Shown here one piece after another: positions 17,629-25,382 of a stretch of 64,000 bases of DNA. This DNA is from Actinacidiphila bryophytorum (lineage in GTDB: Bacteria; Actinomycetota; Actinomycetes; Streptomycetales; Streptomycetaceae). The stretch lies in contig NZ_JAFFIX010000011.1 in assembly GCF_016916835.1 (NCBI RefSeq), positions 62,001-126,000 of the forward strand. The letters run 5' to 3'. The notes under the pieces are model-generated. The model made no database searches and was not told where the DNA came from. It saw nothing but the letters and a program-made list of their open reading frames with translations. The position numbers were made by a program, and so were the translations under genes. Within the stretch, counting starts at the first letter, position 1. Each line of letters opens with the position of its first letter.

Positions 17629-18426
17629 GTGGCGACAGGGACGACGTACGGCGCCCGGGACCATGCCAGGGCGCAGGACGGCAGGCGCGCGGCCGCGATG
17701 CCGCTGGTGCCCGCACCGGACGGGCTGGTGTGGGCCGAGACGGTCGCGGGCGGCGGCTACACCCACAAGGTGCTGGCCCGCGGCACGGAACTGCGGCTCG
17801 CCGACCCCACCGGCACCGCGTGCGCGCACCTGCTGCTGTTCGCCGAGGGCCGCCCGTGGGAGCGGCTGAACGTCGCGGACACGGTGAAGGTGCAGTGGAA
17901 CGCCTACCTGGGCGCGGGACGGCTGCTGCTGTCGGACCAGGGCAGGGTGCTCGCCTCGCTGGTCGCGGACACCAGCGGCCGGCACGACACGCTGTGCGGT
18001 ACGTCGTCGGCGGCGCGCAACACCACGCGCTACGGGGACGGTTCCGCGCACGGCGGCTCCCCCGCGGGGCGCGAGCTGTTCCTGCTGGCCGCGGCCAAGC
18101 AGGGGCTGGGGCCGCGCGACCTGCCGCCGTCGCTGTCCTTCTTCCAGGGCGTGCGCGTCGAGCCGGACGGCGCCCTGGAGTTCATCGGCTCCGCAGGCCC
18201 CGGCACCGCGGTGACGCTGCGGGCCGAGCAGCCGCTGACCGTACTGCTGGCGAACGTGCCGCACCCGCTGGACCCGCGGCCCGCCTATGTGTGCGGGCCG
18301 CTGGAGGTACGCGCCAAGGCCGGTGCGCCGACCGGGCCGCAGGACCCCCTGTGGGACGCCACACCCGAAGGCCGCAGGGCGTTCCTGAACACCGCGGAGC
18401 ACCTGGCCGCCAGGGGGCTGCGATGA
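17629..18426 (+). CDS. DUF1989 urea carboxylase-associated protein 2; putative carboxyguanidine deiminase subunit
   Basis: A 265-residue DUF1989 protein. The core has GGYTHKVLARGTELRLADPT, the SGRHDTLCGTSS motif near residue 120, and RNTTRYGDGS. These His/Cys/Asp residues match the predicted metal-binding region of the family. GTG 17629 follows GGGAGG. Work on guanidine utilisation assigns the paired DUF1989 proteins to carboxyguanidine deiminase (CgdAB), which releases ammonia and gives allophanate; older annotation calls them urea carboxylase-associated. First gene of the operon; its stop overlaps the next start (ATGA). Confidence 0.83.
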   Translation: MATGTTYGARDHARAQDGRRAAAMPLVPAPDGLVWAETVAGGGYTHKVLARGTELRLADPTGTACAHLLLFAEGRPWERLNVADTVKVQWNAYLGAGRLLLSDQGRVLASLVADTSGRHDTLCGTSSAARNTTRYGDGSAHGGSPAGRELFLLAAAKQGLGPRDLPPSLSFFQGVRVEPDGALEFIGSAGPGTAVTLRAEQPLTVLLANVPHPLDPRPAYVCGPLEVRAKAGAPTGPQDPLWDATPEGRRAFLNTAEHLAARGLR

Positions 18427-19067
18427 CCGCCGTGACCGTACCCGCCCGCGCGCCCTGGTCGGCGGTGATACCGGCGGGCGGCCTGCTCACCGTCACCGAC
18501 CTGCACGGCAACCAGGCCGTCGACTTCCTGGCCTACGACGCCCACGACACCGCCGTCCGCTACAGCGCGCCCGACACGATCCAGGCGCAGGGCAACATCT
18601 TCCTCACCACCGGCAGCGTGCTGCTGTCCACCGAGCACACCCCGCTGATGACGGTCGTCGCGGACGGCTGCGGCGGGCACGACACGATCGCCGGCGCGTG
18701 CTCGAAGGAGTCCAACACCCTGCGCTACGGCCACCACACGTGGTCGCAGCACGCCTGCGTGGAGAACTTCCTCGCCGAGGGCGCCCGTTGGGGGCTCGGC
18801 AAGCGCGACCTGGTCAGCAACGTCAACTGGTACATGAACGTGCCCGTCGAGGACGACGGCACCCTCGGCATCGTGGACGGCAGGTCGGCACCCGGCCTCG
18901 AAGTGGTGCTGCGCGCCGAGACCGACGTGCTGGTGCTGGTCTCCAACTGCCCGCAGATCAACAACCCCTGCAACGGCTTCGACCCGACTCCCGTCCGCAT
19001 GACGGTCACCGGCCCTCAGCCGCCGGAAGCACCCGGAGGCACCGCGGCGGCGGAGGTCCGCGGATGA
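18423..19067 (+). CDS. DUF1989 urea carboxylase-associated protein 1; putative carboxyguanidine deiminase subunit
   Basis: A 214-residue DUF1989 protein, paralogous to its upstream neighbour. It shows DLHGNQAVDFLAYD, GGHDTIAGACSKESNTLRYG (residues about 79-98), and VSNCPQINNPCNGFDPTPV near the C-terminus, which are family-typical. It starts at ATG 18423 overlapping the previous stop and ends in an ATGA overlap with the carboxylase. The pair presumably forms a hetero-oligomeric deiminase acting on the carboxylated product. Cytoplasmic; no signal peptide. Confidence 0.85.
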   Translation: MTAVTVPARAPWSAVIPAGGLLTVTDLHGNQAVDFLAYDAHDTAVRYSAPDTIQAQGNIFLTTGSVLLSTEHTPLMTVVADGCGGHDTIAGACSKESNTLRYGHHTWSQHACVENFLAEGARWGLGKRDLVSNVNWYMNVPVEDDGTLGIVDGRSAPGLEVVLRAETDVLVLVSNCPQINNPCNGFDPTPVRMTVTGPQPPEAPGGTAAAEVRG

Positions 19068-22000
19068 CCTTCGACACGCTGCTGGTCGCCAACCGGGGCG
19101 AGATCGCCGCCCGGATCATCCGCACCGCCCGCCGCATGGGCCTGCGCACCGTCGCGGTCTTCTCCGACCCCGACCGCGGCGCCCCGCACGTCCACCTCGC
19201 CGACACCGCCGTCCGGTTGGGACCCGCGCCGGCCGCGTCCAGCTACCTGGACGTCGGCGCGGTCCTCGCCGCCGCCGCCACGACCGGTGCGGGCGCGGTC
19301 CACCCGGGCTACGGATTCCTCTCGGAGGACGCGGACTTCGCCCGCCGGTGCGAGGCCGCGGGCCTGGCCTTCGTCGGCCCGCAGCCGCAGCACCTGGACG
19401 TCTTCGGCGCCAAGCACACCGCACGGGCCGCCGCCGAGGCGGCCGGTGTGCCGCTGCTGCCCGGCACCGGACTGCTGCCCGACCTGGACGCGGCACTGGC
19501 CGCCGCGGACCGGCTCGGCTATCCGGTGATGCTCAAGGCCACCGGCGGCGGTGGCGGCATCGGCATGCGCGCCTGCCACTCGGCGGGTGAACTGACCGCC
19601 GCCTGGGAGCCGGTACAGCGCGCGGCAGCCGCCGGCTTCTCCTCCGCCGGGGTCTTCCTCGAACGCCTCGTGGAGCGTGCCCGGCATGTCGAGGTGCAGG
19701 TCTTCGGCGACGGCCGCGGCAAGGTCGCCGTGCTCGGCGACCGCGACTGCTCGCTCCAGCGCCGCCACCAGAAGGTGCTCGAAGAGGCCCCCGCCCCCGG
19801 CCTGCCCGCCGCCGTACGCCGCCGGCTGCACGACAGCGCACGGCAGTTGTGCTCCTCGGTCGGCTACCGCTCGGCGGGCACCGTGGAGTTCGTCTACGAC
19901 GCCGAGCGCGCCGAGGCCTACTTCCTGGAGGTCAACACCCGGCTGCAGGTCGAACACCCGGTCACCGAGGAGACCTACGGCGTCGACCTGGTCGAGTGGA
20001 TGCTGCGGCTCGCCCAGGACGGCACCGTCCCCGACGAGCCGCCCCCGCCCTCCGGGCACGCCGTCGAGGCGCGGATCTACGCCGAGGACCCGGCGCGCGG
20101 GCACCGGCCGAGCGCCGGGGTGCTCACCCGGGTCGCCTTTCCCCCCGGCGTGCGCGTCGACACCTGGGTCGAGACCGGCACCGAGGTCACCACCTCCTAC
20201 GACCCGATGCTCGCCAAGGTCGTCGCACACGGCGCCGACCGCGACACGGCGCTCGCCGCACTCGCCGACGCACTGGCCGCCACCCGCATCGACGGCATCG
20301 AGACCAACCTCGGGCTGCTGCGGGCCGCCCTCGGCAACCCCGACCTGCGGGCCGCCACCCACAGCACCGCGACCCTCGACGGCGTCACGGACGGCTCCCG
20401 GCGGATCGACGTGGTGCGCGCCGGCACGATGACCACCGTCCAGGACTGGCCCGGCCGCACCGGCCTGTGGCACGTCGGGGTGCCGCCCTGCGGGCCGATG
20501 GACGACCTGTCCTTCCGGCTCGGCAACGAGGCGCTGGGCAACGGCGAAGGCGCCGCCGGGCTCGAATGCACCTTGCAGGGACCGGCGTTGCGCTTCAGCC
20601 ACGCCACCACGGTCTGCGTCACCGGCGCCCCCGCACCGGTCACCGTCGACGGGCTGCCGGTGCCGCAGTGGGAGCCGGTGACCGTGCCGGCCGGCGCGGT
20701 CCTCGACGTCGGGGCGCCGCAGGAGGCCGGCTTGCGCACGTACGTCCTGCTGGCCGGCGGCCTCGACCTGCCCCGATTCCTCGGCAGCGCCGCCACCTTC
20801 ACCCTCGGCAGGTTCGGCGGGCACGGCGGGCGGGCGCTGCGCGCGACCGACGTCCTGCACGGCGGCGGCACCGCCGACGGGCGGCCCGTACCGCCCGCGC
20901 GGCGCCCCGCGATCGGCACGCAGTGGGCGATCGGCGCGGTCGAAGGGCCGCACGCGGCACCGGAGTTCTTCACCGAGGACGACATCAGGGACTTCTACGC
21001 GGCCTCCTGGAGCGTCCACTTCAACTCGGCCCGCACCGGGGTACGCCTCGTCGGCCCCAAACCGCGCTGGGCGCGCGGCGACGGCGGCGAAGCCGGCCTG
21101 CACCCCTCCAACATCCACGACACGCCCTACTCCGTCGGCGCCGTCGACTTCACCGGCGACATGCCGGTGCTGCTCGGCCCCGACGGCCCGTCCCTCGGCG
21201 GCTTCGTCTGCCCGGCCACCGTCGTCACAGGGCAGCGCTGGAAACTGGGCCAGCTGCGGCCCGGCGACACCGTGCGCTTCGTACCCGTCACCGAGGACGC
21301 GGCCGCCGCGCTGCGCACCTCCCCCGCCACCACCCCCGTGCCCTCCCGGCCCGTGCTCGGCGACGGCGGGGTCCTCGACCGCGCCGCCGCCACCCCCGCG
21401 CGCCCCGCCGTGACCTACCGCCGCAGCGGCGACGACAACCTGCTCGTCGAGTACGGGCCGATGCAGCTCGACCTCGCCCTGCGGATGCGGGTCCACGCAC
21501 TCGCCGAACACCTCGCCGCCCGGCGACTGCCCGGGGTCGTCGACCTCACGCCCGGCATCCGCTCGCTGCAGATCCACGTCGACCCGGCGCAGATGCCGAC
21601 CGCCAAACTCCTCGACCTGGTCCGCGAGGCCGAGGACGCGCTGCCGCCCACCGACCAGCTCGTCGTGCCCAGCCGCACCGTCCACCTCCCGCTGTCCTGG
21701 GACGACCCGGCCACCCGGGAGGCCATCTCCCGCTACATGGCCGGCGTCCGCGACGACGCGCCTTGGTGCCCGTGGAACATCGAGTTCATCCGCCGCATCA
21801 ACGGGCTCGACGCCGTCGAGGACGTCCACCGCACCGTCTTCGACGCGGAATACCTCGTCCTCGGCCTCGGCGACGTCTACCTCGGCGCGCCCGTCGCCAC
21901 CCCGCTCGACCCGCGGCACCGGCTCGTCACCACCAAGTACAACCCGGCCCGCACCTGGACCGCGGAGAACTCCGTCGGCATCGGCGGGGCCTACCTGTGC

Positions 22001-22609
22001 GTCTACGGCATGGAGGGGCCGGGCGGCTACCAGTTCGTGGGCCGCACCGTCCAGGTCTGGAACGCCAGGACCGACCCACGGCAGCCGTGGCTGCTGCGCT
22101 TCTTCGACCGGATCAGGTGGTACCCGGTCGGCGCGGAGGAACTCCTCGACCTGCGGGCCGACATGGCCGCGGGGCGGCTCGCGCTGCGGGTGGAGGACGG
22201 GGAGTTCGCGCTCGCCGCGCACCAGCGCTTCCTCGCGGAGAACGCGGGGCCGATCGCGGAATTTCGAACGCGGCAGGCTGCCGCGTTCGCCGCGGAGCGG
22301 CGGGCGTGGGAGGAGGCCGGCGAATTCGCCCGGGCCGAGGCGGTGGCCGCGCCTTCCGCGGCGCCCACGGCGGTGCCCGTGCCCGACGGGGGGTGCGCCG
22401 TGGAGGCGGAGTTCGCCGCCGGGGTCTGGCGGGTCGCCGTCAGGCCGGGCGACCAGGTCGTCGAGGGCCAGCCGCTGCTCGTCCTGGAGGCCATGAAGAT
22501 GGAGTCCCCGGTCCTGGCCCCCATGACAGGCCGCGTCACGTCCCTCCACGTCACCCCCGGCGACCAGGTCACCCCCGGCTCGCCCCTGCTGACCCTGGCC
22601 CCGGTGTGA
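19064..22609 (+). CDS. biotin-dependent urea/guanidine carboxylase
   Basis: A 1181-residue multidomain carboxylase. The biotin carboxylase part (about 1-450) has ANRGEIAARI, ATGGGGGIGM and EVNTRLQVEHPVTE. Carboxyltransferase halves follow (KipA/AHS2-like about 455-770, KipI/AHS1-like about 780-990), then a C-terminal biotinyl domain with Lys1145 in EAMKMES. It carboxylates the substrate with ATP and bicarbonate. The substrate-loop motif VEYGPMQLDLAL has Asp803. As I recall, urea carboxylases have Asn at the substrate-contacting position and guanidine carboxylases Asp, but the exact alignment is uncertain. With two DUF1989 partners, guanidine is the more likely substrate. ATG 19064 follows GGAGG. 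Confidence 0.9.
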   Translation: MTFDTLLVANRGEIAARIIRTARRMGLRTVAVFSDPDRGAPHVHLADTAVRLGPAPAASSYLDVGAVLAAAATTGAGAVHPGYGFLSEDADFARRCEAAGLAFVGPQPQHLDVFGAKHTARAAAEAAGVPLLPGTGLLPDLDAALAAADRLGYPVMLKATGGGGGIGMRACHSAGELTAAWEPVQRAAAAGFSSAGVFLERLVERARHVEVQVFGDGRGKVAVLGDRDCSLQRRHQKVLEEAPAPGLPAAVRRRLHDSARQLCSSVGYRSAGTVEFVYDAERAEAYFLEVNTRLQVEHPVTEETYGVDLVEWMLRLAQDGTVPDEPPPPSGHAVEARIYAEDPARGHRPSAGVLTRVAFPPGVRVDTWVETGTEVTTSYDPMLAKVVAHGADRDTALAALADALAATRIDGIETNLGLLRAALGNPDLRAATHSTATLDGVTDGSRRIDVVRAGTMTTVQDWPGRTGLWHVGVPPCGPMDDLSFRLGNEALGNGEGAAGLECTLQGPALRFSHATTVCVTGAPAPVTVDGLPVPQWEPVTVPAGAVLDVGAPQEAGLRTYVLLAGGLDLPRFLGSAATFTLGRFGGHGGRALRATDVLHGGGTADGRPVPPARRPAIGTQWAIGAVEGPHAAPEFFTEDDIRDFYAASWSVHFNSARTGVRLVGPKPRWARGDGGEAGLHPSNIHDTPYSVGAVDFTGDMPVLLGPDGPSLGGFVCPATVVTGQRWKLGQLRPGDTVRFVPVTEDAAAALRTSPATTPVPSRPVLGDGGVLDRAAATPARPAVTYRRSGDDNLLVEYGPMQLDLALRMRVHALAEHLAARRLPGVVDLTPGIRSLQIHVDPAQMPTAKLLDLVREAEDALPPTDQLVVPSRTVHLPLSWDDPATREAISRYMAGVRDDAPWCPWNIEFIRRINGLDAVEDVHRTVFDAEYLVLGLGDVYLGAPVATPLDPRHRLVTTKYNPARTWTAENSVGIGGAYLCVYGMEGPGGYQFVGRTVQVWNARTDPRQPWLLRFFDRIRWYPVGAEELLDLRADMAAGRLALRVEDGEFALAAHQRFLAENAGPIAEFRTRQAAAFAAERRAWEEAGEFARAEAVAAPSAAPTAVPVPDGGCAVEAEFAAGVWRVAVRPGDQVVEGQPLLVLEAMKMESPVLAPMTGRVTSLHVTPGDQVTPGSPLLTLAPV

Positions 22610-22990
22610 CGGCCCCTTGCGGTGGGCTTTCGCCTTTCCCTCGGCGGGAGGGTGCGCAGGTGATTGCCACTTGCGGTGGGCTCGCACCTTTCGGTGCGTG
22701 GGAGCTTGTCGCGCAGTTCCCCGCGCCCCTGAAAAGCGCTCACCCTCCTGCGCAGAGGGCGCCGCCTGAAAGCGCCGGCTCTGCGCACAGAGGGCACCAC
22801 CCAGGGGCGCGGGGAACTGCGCGACAAGCCCCCACCGGCCGGAAGGCGAAAGCCCACCGCAAGGGGCAGGACCTGAAGGGGCGCGGGGAACTGCGCGCCC
22901 AGCCCGCACGGGCGGAAAGAAGGCAACGCACCGCAAGGGGCAGGGCCTGGGTCACGCCCACCGGGCGGAAAGAAGGCAACGCCACAGCAT
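22610..22990. repeat. dense intergenic repeat array between carboxylase and allophanate hydrolase genes
   Basis: No gene is supported. The GCGGGGAACTGCGCG element occurs inverted at 22701-22730 and forward at 22803-22833 and 22877-22905. A perfect 23-bp inverted repeat pairs 22614-22636 with 22843-22865. A 20-bp direct repeat GGGCGGAAAGAAGGCAACGC occurs at 22910-22929 and 22963-22982, and ACCGCAAGGGGCAGG at 22856-22870 and 22930-22944. The structure can fold extensively and may attenuate read-through into the allophanate hydrolase gene. Confidence 0.8.
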
Positions 22991-23020
22991 GTGGCGACAA
23001 GCGGCGAGGAGGGCCAGGCA

Positions 23021-24655
23021 GTGGGGCAGGCGGGGCGCAGGGTGGGCGGGGCGTACGCGGAGATCGCCCGGGCCGGGAGGCCGGACGTGTGGATCGGGTT
23101 GCGCCCGCAAGAGGAGGTCGCCGCCGAGGCGGCTGAGGTCGATGCAAGGCTCGCCGCAGGCGAACCGCTCCCGTTGGCGGGAAGCCTCCTCGCCGTGAAG
23201 GGCAACATCGACGTCCACGGCCTGCCGACGACGGCCGGCTGCCCGTCGTACGCGTACGAACCGCAGGCGGACGCCCCCGCGGTGGCGGCACTGCGCGCCG
23301 CGGGCGCGATCGTGCTGGGGACGACGAACATGGACCAGTTCGCGACCGGCCTGGTCGGCACCAGGAGCCCTTACGGCGCGGTGCGCAGCGCCCTGGCCGC
23401 GGACCGCGTGGCCGGCGGCTCCAGTTCGGGTTCCGCTGTCGCCGTGGCGCTGGGCTTCGTGGACATCGCGCTGGGCACGGACACCGCGGGCTCGGGCCGC
23501 GTCCCCGCGGCCTTCAACGGCATCGTGGGGCTCAAGCCGACCCGCGGCCTGGTCTCGACGCGGGGTGTGGTTCCGGCGTGCGCGAGCCTGGACTGCGTGA
23601 GCGTCTTCGCCCGTACCCTCGAAGCGGCCCGCAGGGCACTGGCGCTGCTGAGAGCAGCGCGCCCGGTGCCGCCGCGCCGCCCGGGGCCGTGGCGGGTGGC
23701 GGTGCCGGCGACGGCGCAGCTCGGCGAGCTGGACGACGGCTGGGCGGCGGCGTTCGAGCGGGCGAAGGGGCGCCTGGCCGGCGCGGGCGCGCAGCTGCGG
23801 ACCATCGACCTGGCGCCCTTCACGCAGGCGGCGTCGCTGCTCTACGACGGCGCCTTCGTCGCGGAGCGCTACACCGCGGTGGGCGCCTTCGTCGAGCGCG
23901 GCACTGCGGATCTCGACCCGACGGTCGCGGGGATCATCCGTGCGGCCCGGAACCTGCCGGCGCACCGGCTGTTCGCGGACCGCGAGCGGCTGGCGGCGCT
24001 GCGGGAGCGTGCGGCGGCGGAGCTGGCGGACGCGGACGCGCTGCTGCTGCCGACGACACCCGGGCATCCGACGCTCGCGGAGGTGGCGGCCGACCCCGTC
24101 GGCGCGAACACCCGGCTGGGCCGTTTCACGAACTCGGCGAACCTGCTGGACCTGTGCGCGGTCGCGGTGCCGGCGGGCGAGGTGGACGGGCGGCCCTTCG
24201 GGGTGATGCTGCTGGGGGCGGCGGGCAGCGACGAGCACGTCGCGGAGGTGGCCGCGCTGCTGGAGCCGCCGCTGCGGCTCGCGGTGGTGGGGGCGCACCT
24301 GTCGGGGCAGCCGCTCAACCCGCAACTGCTGGCGCTGGGCGCGCGGCTGGCCGCGGAGACCACGACCGCGCCGGACTACCGGCTGTACGCGCTGGACACG
24401 GTGCCGCCCAAGCCGGGCCTGGTGCGGGTGCCGGCCGGGGGCGCCGCGGTGGAGGCGGAGGTGTGGGAGCTGGCGCCGGCGGCGCTGGGCGCCCTGCTGG
24501 CGGCGCTGCCCCGGCCGATGGCCCTGGGCCGGGTGGCGCTGCGGGACGGCGAGGAGGTGACGGGCTTCCTGTGCGAGCCGGCGGCGGTGGCCGGTGCGCG
24601 GGACATCACGGAGTTCGGCGGCTGGCGCGGCTACCTGGGCAGGAGCGGCACCTGA
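23021..24655 (+). CDS. atzF: allophanate hydrolase (AtzF type)
   Basis: A 544-residue amidase-signature enzyme that converts allophanate to ammonia and CO2, the last step of the pathway. The catalytic triad is visible: Lys60 in AVKGNID, the cis-Ser in GGSSSGS, and the nucleophile Ser158 in DTAGSGRVPA. The C-terminal allophanate hydrolase domain follows (about 430-544, ending EFGGWRGYLG). GTG 23021 is chosen because GAGGAGG lies eight bases upstream; an in-frame GTG at 22991 adds ten residues but has no clear ribosome binding site. It is 411 bp from the carboxylase gene, a larger gap than the overlapping junctions upstream. Confidence 0.92.
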   Translation: MGQAGRRVGGAYAEIARAGRPDVWIGLRPQEEVAAEAAEVDARLAAGEPLPLAGSLLAVKGNIDVHGLPTTAGCPSYAYEPQADAPAVAALRAAGAIVLGTTNMDQFATGLVGTRSPYGAVRSALAADRVAGGSSSGSAVAVALGFVDIALGTDTAGSGRVPAAFNGIVGLKPTRGLVSTRGVVPACASLDCVSVFARTLEAARRALALLRAARPVPPRRPGPWRVAVPATAQLGELDDGWAAAFERAKGRLAGAGAQLRTIDLAPFTQAASLLYDGAFVAERYTAVGAFVERGTADLDPTVAGIIRAARNLPAHRLFADRERLAALRERAAAELADADALLLPTTPGHPTLAEVAADPVGANTRLGRFTNSANLLDLCAVAVPAGEVDGRPFGVMLLGAAGSDEHVAEVAALLEPPLRLAVVGAHLSGQPLNPQLLALGARLAAETTTAPDYRLYALDTVPPKPGLVRVPAGGAAVEAEVWELAPAALGALLAALPRPMALGRVALRDGEEVTGFLCEPAAVAGARDITEFGGWRGYLGRSGT

Positions 24656-24727
24656 ACCCGCGGGTTCGTACCGCGGGTACGTACACTGTCCCGCACCACA
24701 GACCCACGGGGAGAGGACACCGGCCGC

Positions 24728-25306
24728 ATGCGCCACCGCACGATACTCACCGCAGGCGCGCTCACCGCCGTCCTGGCGGCCACCGCGCTGTCCGGCTGCT
24801 CCTCGGACAGCAAGTCCGACGACGCGAAGTCCGGTACGTCGTCGCCTGCCGCCGCGGGCGGTACGGGCACGGCGGCGGACGGCGGTGCGAGCAGCGCGCC
24901 GGCGAGTACGTCAGCGGCGCCCTCGAAGGCGCCCGGCAAGGTGGAGGGCCACCTGGACTACACCGGCGACGTGTCGGGCAGCGCCGACTTCACCGGCGGG
25001 GTGAACTGCGAGATCAAGGGCGGCAAGCTGATCGGCGTGACGACGCCCGACGTGCTGGCCAAGAAGCAGATCTTCCCGTCCTTCATCGCGACGACCGCGG
25101 CCAGCCCGACGCAGGTGGCGCTGTTCAACACCCCGGACGGCAAGGCGTATTCGGGCCGGGCCTCGAAGTCCGAGGGTGTGACCGCGAGCAGGAGCGGCAG
25201 CCAGTGGACCGTCAAGGTGCAGGGCCTGCGGATCGCCCAGGACTACGGCGGCACGGGCGGTGTGATCACCCTGGCCGGGTCGCTGACCTGCACCCGTCTG
25301 ACCTGA
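24728..25306 (+). CDS. putative lipoprotein
   Basis: A 192-residue exported protein. The lipobox ALSGC (Cys at residue 23) closes a hydrophobic signal sequence and is followed by a low-complexity Ser/Ala/Gly linker. The folded part (about residues 75-192) is beta-rich and has Cys in VNCEIKG and LTCTRLT that could form a disulfide. The ATG follows GGGGAGAGG. No functional domain recognised; probably membrane-anchored outside the cell. Monocistronic, convergent with the helicase gene. Confidence 0.78.
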   Translation: MRHRTILTAGALTAVLAATALSGCSSDSKSDDAKSGTSSPAAAGGTGTAADGGASSAPASTSAAPSKAPGKVEGHLDYTGDVSGSADFTGGVNCEIKGGKLIGVTTPDVLAKKQIFPSFIATTAASPTQVALFNTPDGKAYSGRASKSEGVTASRSGSQWTVKVQGLRIAQDYGGTGGVITLAGSLTCTRLT

Positions 25307-25340
25307 TCGGCGCCCGTCTGACCTGACCTGCGCCCGGCGC

Positions 25341-25372
25341 GGTCCCGGCGGGCTCTCCTGCCCGCCGGGACC
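25341..25372. terminator. bidirectional terminator between lipoprotein and helicase genes
   Basis: Perfect 13-bp stem GGTCCCGGCGGGC (25341-25353), loop TCTCCT, complement 25360-25372, between convergent genes. Confidence 0.85.
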
Positions 25373-25382
25373 TGGCGGGGTG

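Noticed and set aside
19016-22936. Minus-strand open frame of 1306 residues opposite the carboxylase
   Set aside because: Antisense shadow caused by high GC; the plus-strand carboxylase has clear catalytic motifs.
22610-22990. Insertion sequence or transposon remnant
   Set aside because: No transposase reading frame, target duplication or defined terminal repeats; it is a mosaic of short repeats.
22991-23020. GTG 22991 as start of the allophanate hydrolase
   Set aside because: It lies at the edge of the repeat array without a clear ribosome binding site; GTG 23021 has GAGGAGG at good distance.
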